Below the pieces are notes generated by a model, which had not been told where the DNA came from, did not search any database, and saw only the letters and a list, made by a program, of their open reading frames with translations. From the NCBI GenBank assembly GCA_021292105.1, contig CM037857.1:40896916-40960915 (forward strand): a DNA stretch of 64,000 nt, read 5' to 3'. Below are positions 59,601 to 64,000 of the stretch, in pieces. How positions within the stretch are numbered: position 1 is the stretch's first letter; every line of letters begins with the position of its first letter. The position numbers and the translations under genes were made by a program. Origin of the DNA: Anadara kagoshimensis (Eukaryota > Mollusca > Bivalvia > Arcoida > Arcidae).

Positions 59601-62600
59601 CTTCGGTCTATGCTTCATCCTTTTAAAAACCTTTCCCCTTCGGTCTATTTCATCCTTCTAACCACCTTTCCCCTTCGGTCTATGCTTCATCCTTTTAACC
59701 ACCTTTCCCCTTCGGTCTATGCTTCATCCTTTTAACCACCTTCCCCCTTCGGTCTATGCTTCATCCTTCTAACCACCTTTCCCCTTCGGTCTATGCTTCA
59801 TCCTTTTTACCACCTTCCCCCTTTGGTTTATGCTTCTTCCTACTAACCACCTTCCCCCTTCGGTCTATGCTTCATCCTTCTAACCACCTTCCCCCTTTGG
59901 TCTATGCTTCATCCTTTTAACCACCTTCCCCCTTTGGTTTATGCTTCTTCCTACTAACCACCTTCCCCCTTTGGTTTATGCTTCATCCTTTTAACCACCT
60001 TTCCCTTTCGGTCTATGTTTCATCCTTCTAACCACCTTCCCCCTTTGGTCTATGCTTCATCCTTTTTACCACCTTCCCCTTTGGTCTATGCTTCATCCTT
60101 CTAACCACCTTCCCCCTTTGGTCTATGCTTCATCCTTTTTACCACCTTCCCCCTTTGGTCTATGCTTCATCCTTCTAACCACCTTCCCCCTTCGGTCTAT
60201 GCTTCATCCTTTTAACCACCTTTCCCTTTCGGTCTATGCTTCATCCTTCTAACCACCTTCCCCCTTTGGTCTATGCTTCATCCTTTTAACCACCTTTCCC
60301 CTTCGGTCTATGCTTCATCCTTTTAACCACCTTTCCCCTTCGGTCTATGCTTCATCCTTCTAACCACCTTCCCCCTTTGGTCTATGCTTCATCCTACTAA
60401 CCACCTTCCCCCTTTGGTCTATGCTTCATCCTTCTAACCACCTTCCCCCTTTGGTCTATGCTTCATCCTTTTACCACCTTCCCCCTTTGGTCTATGCTTC
60501 ATCCTTCTAACCACCTTCCCCCTTCGGTCTATGCTTCATCCTACTAACCACCTTCCCCCTTCGGTCTATGTTTCATCCTTCTAACCACCTTCCCCCTTCG
60601 GTCTATGCTTCATCCTACTAACCACCTTCCCCCTTCGGTCTATGTTTCATCCTTCTAATCACCTTCCCCCTTCGGTCTATGCTTCATCCTTTTAACCACC
60701 TTCCCCCTTTGGTTTATGCTTCTTCCTTTTAACCACCTTTCCCTTTCGGTCTATGCTTCATCCTTCTAACCACCTTCCCCCTTTGGTCTATGCTTCATCC
60801 TTTTAACTACCTTCCCCCTTTGGTTTATGCTTCTTCCTTTTAACCACCTTTCCCCTTCGGTCTATGCTTCATCCTTTTTACCACCTTCCCCCTTTGGTCT
60901 ATGCTTCATCCTTCTAACTACCTTCCCCCTTTGGTCTATGCTTCATCCTTTTTACCACATTTCCCTTTCGGTCTATGCTTCATCCTTTTAACCACCTTTC
61001 CCTTTCGGTCTATGCTTCATCCTTCTAACCACCTTCCCCCTTTGGTCTATGCTTCATCCTTTTAACCACCTTTCCCCTTCGGTCTATGCTTCATCCTTCT
61101 AACCACCTTCCCCCTTCGGTCTATGCTTCATCCTTTTAACCACCTTCCCCCTTCGGTCTATGTTTCATCCTTCTAATCACCTTCCCCCTTCGGTCTATGC
61201 TTCATCCTTCTAACCACCTTCCCCCTTCGGTCTATGCTTCATCCTACTAACCATCTTTCCCATTCGGTCTATGCTTCATCCTTCTAACCACCTCCCCCTT
61301 CGGTCTATGCTTCATCCTTCTAACCACCTTCCCCCTTTGGTCTATGCTTCATCCTTCTAACCATCTTTCCCATTCGGTCTATACTTCATCCTTTTAACCA
61401 CCTTCCCCCTTCGGTCAAAGTTTCATCCTTTTAACCACCTCCCCCCTTCGGTCTATGCTTCATCCTTGTAACCACCTTCACCCTTCGGTCTATGCTGCAT
61501 CCTTCTAACCACCTTCCCCCTTCGGTCAAAGCTTCATCCTTTTAACCACCTTTCCCTTTCGGTCTATGCTTCATTCTTCTAACCACCTTCCCCCTTCGGT
61601 CTATTTTTCATCCTTCTAACCACCTTCCCCCTTCGGTCTATGCTTCATCCGTCTAAACACCTTTCCCCTTCGGTCTATTCTTCATCCTTCTAACCACCTT
61701 CCTGTTTGGTCTATGCTTCATCCTTCTAACCACCTTCCCCCTTCGGTCTATGCTTCATCCTTCTAACCACCTTCCCCCTTCGGTCTATGCTTCATCCTTC
61801 TAACCACCTTCGCCCTTCGGTCTATGCTTCATCCTTCTAACCACTTTCCCCCTTCGGTCTTTTTTGCATCCTTCTAACCACCTTCCCCTTCGGTCTATGC
61901 TTCATCCTTCTAACCACCTTTCCCCTTCGGTCTATGCTTCATCCTTCTAACCACCTTTCCCCTTCGGTCTATGCTTCATCCTTCTAACCACCTTCCCCTT
62001 CGGTCTATTCTTCATCCCTCTAACCACCTTCCCCCTTCGGTCTATTCTTCATCATTCTAACCATCTTTACCATTCGGTCTATGCTTCATCCTTTTAACCA
62101 CCTTCCCCCTTCGGTCTATGCTTCATCCTTCTAACCACCTTCCCCCTTCGGTCTATGCTTCATCCTTCTAACCACCTTTCCCTTTCGGTCTATGCTTCAT
62201 CCTTCTAACCACCTTCCCCCTTCGGTCTATGCTTCATCCTTCTAACCACCTTCCCCCTTCGGTCAAAGCTTCATCCTTTTAACCACCTTCCCCCTTCGGT
62301 CTATGCTTCATCCTTCTAACCACCTTCTCCCTTCGGTCTATGCTTCATCCTTTTAACCACTTTTCCCTTTCGGTCTATTCTTCATCATTCTAACCACCTT
62401 TCCCCTTCGGACTATGCTTCATCCTTTCAACCACCTTCCCCCTTCGGTCTATGCTTCATCCTTCTAACCACCTTCCCCTTCGGTCTATTCTTCATCCTTC
62501 TATCCACCTTCCCCCTTCAGTCAAAGCTTCATCCTTTTAACCACCTTCCCCCTTCGGTCTATGCTTCATCCTTCTAACCACCTTCCCCCTTCGGTCAAAG

Positions 62601-63760
62601 CTTCATCCTTTTAACCACCTTCCCCCTTCGGTCTATGCTTCATCCTTCTAACCACCTTCTCCCTTCGGTCTATACTTCATCCTTTTAACCACTTTTCCCT
62701 TTCGGTCTATGCTTCATCCTTCTAACCACCTTCCCCCTTCGGTCTATGCTTCATCCTTTCAACCACCTTCCCCCTTCGGTTAAAGCTTCATCCTTTTAAC
62801 CACCTTCCCCCTTCGGTCTATGCTTCATCCTTCTAACCACCTTCCCCCTTCGGTCAAAGCTTCATCCTTTTAACCACCTTCCCCCTTCGGTCTATGCTTC
62901 ATCCTTCTAACCACCTTCCCCCTTCGGTCTATACTTCATCCTTTTAACCACTTTTCCCTTTCGGTCTATGCTTCATCCTTCTAACCACCTTCCCCCTTCG
63001 GTCAAAGCTTCATCCTTTTAACCACCTTCCCCCTTCGGTCTATGCTTCATCCTTCTAACCACCTTCTCCCTTCGGTCTATACTTCATCCTTTTAACCACT
63101 TTTCCCTTTCGGTCTATGCTTCATCCTTCTAACCACCTTCCCCCTTCGGTCAAAGCTTCATCCTTTTAACCACCTTCCCCCTTCGGTCTATGCTTCATCC
63201 TTCTAACCACCTTCTCCCTTCGGTCTATACTTCATCCTTTTAACCACTTTTCCCTTTCGGTCTATGCTTCATCCTTCTAACCACCTTCCCCCTTCGGTCT
63301 ATGCTTCATCCTTCTAACCACCTTCCCCCTTCGGTCTATGCTTCATCCTTTCAACCACCTTTCCCCTTCGGTCTATGCTTCATCCTTCTAACCACCTTCC
63401 CCCTTCGGTCTATTCTTCATCCTTCTAACCACCTTCCCCCTTCGGTCTATGCTTCATCCTTCTAACCACATTCCCCCTTCGGTCTATGCTTCATCCTTTA
63501 ACCACCTTCTCCCTTCGGTCTATACTTCATCCTTTTAACCACTTTTCCCTTTCGGTCTATGCTTCATCCTTCTAACCACCTTCCCCCTTCGGTCTATGCT
63601 TCATCCTTTCAACCACCTTCCCCCTTCGGTCTATGCTTCATCCTTCTAACCACCTTCCCCCCTTCGGTCTATGCTTCATCCTACTAACCACCTTTCCCCT
63701 TCGGTCTATGCTTCATCCTTCTAACCACCTTCCCCCTTCGGCCTATGCTTCATCCTTCCA
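56670..63760. repeat. 37-bp minisatellite array, about 190 units
   Basis: The unit is TTCGGTCTATGCTTCATCC followed by TTCTAACCACCTTCCCCC (37 bases). Common variants are TTCTAACC/CTACTAACC/TTTTAACC, TTCGG/TTTGG, and CCCC/CCCCC/TCCC length changes. Variants cluster by region: GGTTTATGCTTCTTCC at about 59010-60840 and GGTCAAAGCTTCATCC at about 61410-63160. A four-unit (148-bp) higher-order repeat marked by TATACTTCATCC occurs at 62930, 63078 and 63226. The plus strand is pyrimidine-rich. Open frames through it are artefacts because 37 is not a multiple of three. Confidence 0.97.
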
Positions 63761-64000
63761 ACCTGTCTTCTTCATTCTTTCTTCTTACCCCGTGACTTCT
63801 GTATCACTCTTCATAGTAAAGGGAAAGGACGGCGGTTTTTTATATGTCAGAATGATCTTCTGGTATAAATCATCCCGACTTGTAAAGTGATATAACAAAC
63901 ATGTGTATGTTGTACCACTTTGATTAACGATAAACGTAACTGGAGTGATGTCGTTACTTGTCAATTCTTAGTTCTGCATAATGAAACGGCCTAAAATCTT
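63761..64000. other. Right flank of the minisatellite
   Basis: The array ends at CTTCATCCTTCCAACC and unique sequence follows. No gene or repeat recognised before the window edge. Confidence 0.5.

Noticed and set aside
56670-63760. CRISPR-like regular repeats
   Set aside because: Units are contiguous with no unique spacers, and the context is animal DNA.
56514-63890. Several 60-90 residue frames rich in Leu/Pro/Ser within the 37-bp array
   Set aside because: They are translations of the minisatellite in different frames. 37 bases is not a codon multiple and the units vary in length.

Overview
This window is animal nuclear DNA, most likely from a bivalve or another mollusc. It is AT-rich, with GT-AG introns in small secreted-protein genes, many microsatellites, and a repeat complement I associate with bivalve genomes: tRNA-derived SINEs, Penelope-like elements, a 'CAGGTGAGC ... 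GGCCCATGGGCC' element carrying about 145-bp tandem repeats, and many short inverted-repeat elements. Nothing looks bacterial. The species cannot be read from the sequence.

Left third (1-18,100): almost entirely nested transposons. A decayed DDE transposase runs off the left edge. Next comes a plus-strand L1-type LINE whose ORF2 is broken into three pieces (4150-4683, 9331-11236, 16580-17982). A complete but dead Ty3/gypsy LTR retrotransposon (4689-9325, minus strand) splits the endonuclease region. It has both LTRs, a tRNA-Leu-type primer site, a polypurine tract and a 5-bp ACTTT target duplication. A TA-flanked element with about 140-bp inverted arms (11239-16577) splits the RT region, and that element was itself entered by a second, minus-strand LINE. 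Removing the insertions on paper restores the LINE reading frame at both junctions.

Middle (18,100-35,000): two host genes, both spliced and neither visible as one long reading frame. A plus-strand gene (exons 18773-18852, 20771-20978, 23316-23441) encodes about 137 residues resembling one galectin domain; its first exon was not found. A minus-strand gene (exons 34672-34696, 32277-32505, 31502-31682) encodes a complete 144-residue secreted, strongly basic protein with ten cysteines in the mature part, with a TATA box and a poly(A) signal. Around them lie a probable Helentron-type non-autonomous element (24214-25612), SINEs and MITE-like elements.

Right-middle (35,000-56,000): a cluster of tandem, truncated and inverted Penelope-like copies (about 35.6-39.9 kb), several TIR/foldback elements, and a near-identical 1.26-kb direct tandem duplication (47221-49746). 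A minus-strand secreted PAN/Apple-like gene (exons 52053-52098 and 49980-50242) lies beside the duplication; its first intron holds a TTAA-flanked 1.28-kb element. A 5'-truncated LINE lacking its YADD box sits at 52816-54275.

Right end (56,670-63,760): a 7.1-kb, 37-bp-unit minisatellite of about 190 copies, with regional variants and a 4-unit (148-bp) higher-order repeat. I found no bacterial-type defence or biosynthetic system. The most interesting items are the ten-cysteine secreted peptide gene, the layered transposon nest, the PAN gene next to a duplicated candidate exon, and the structured minisatellite.
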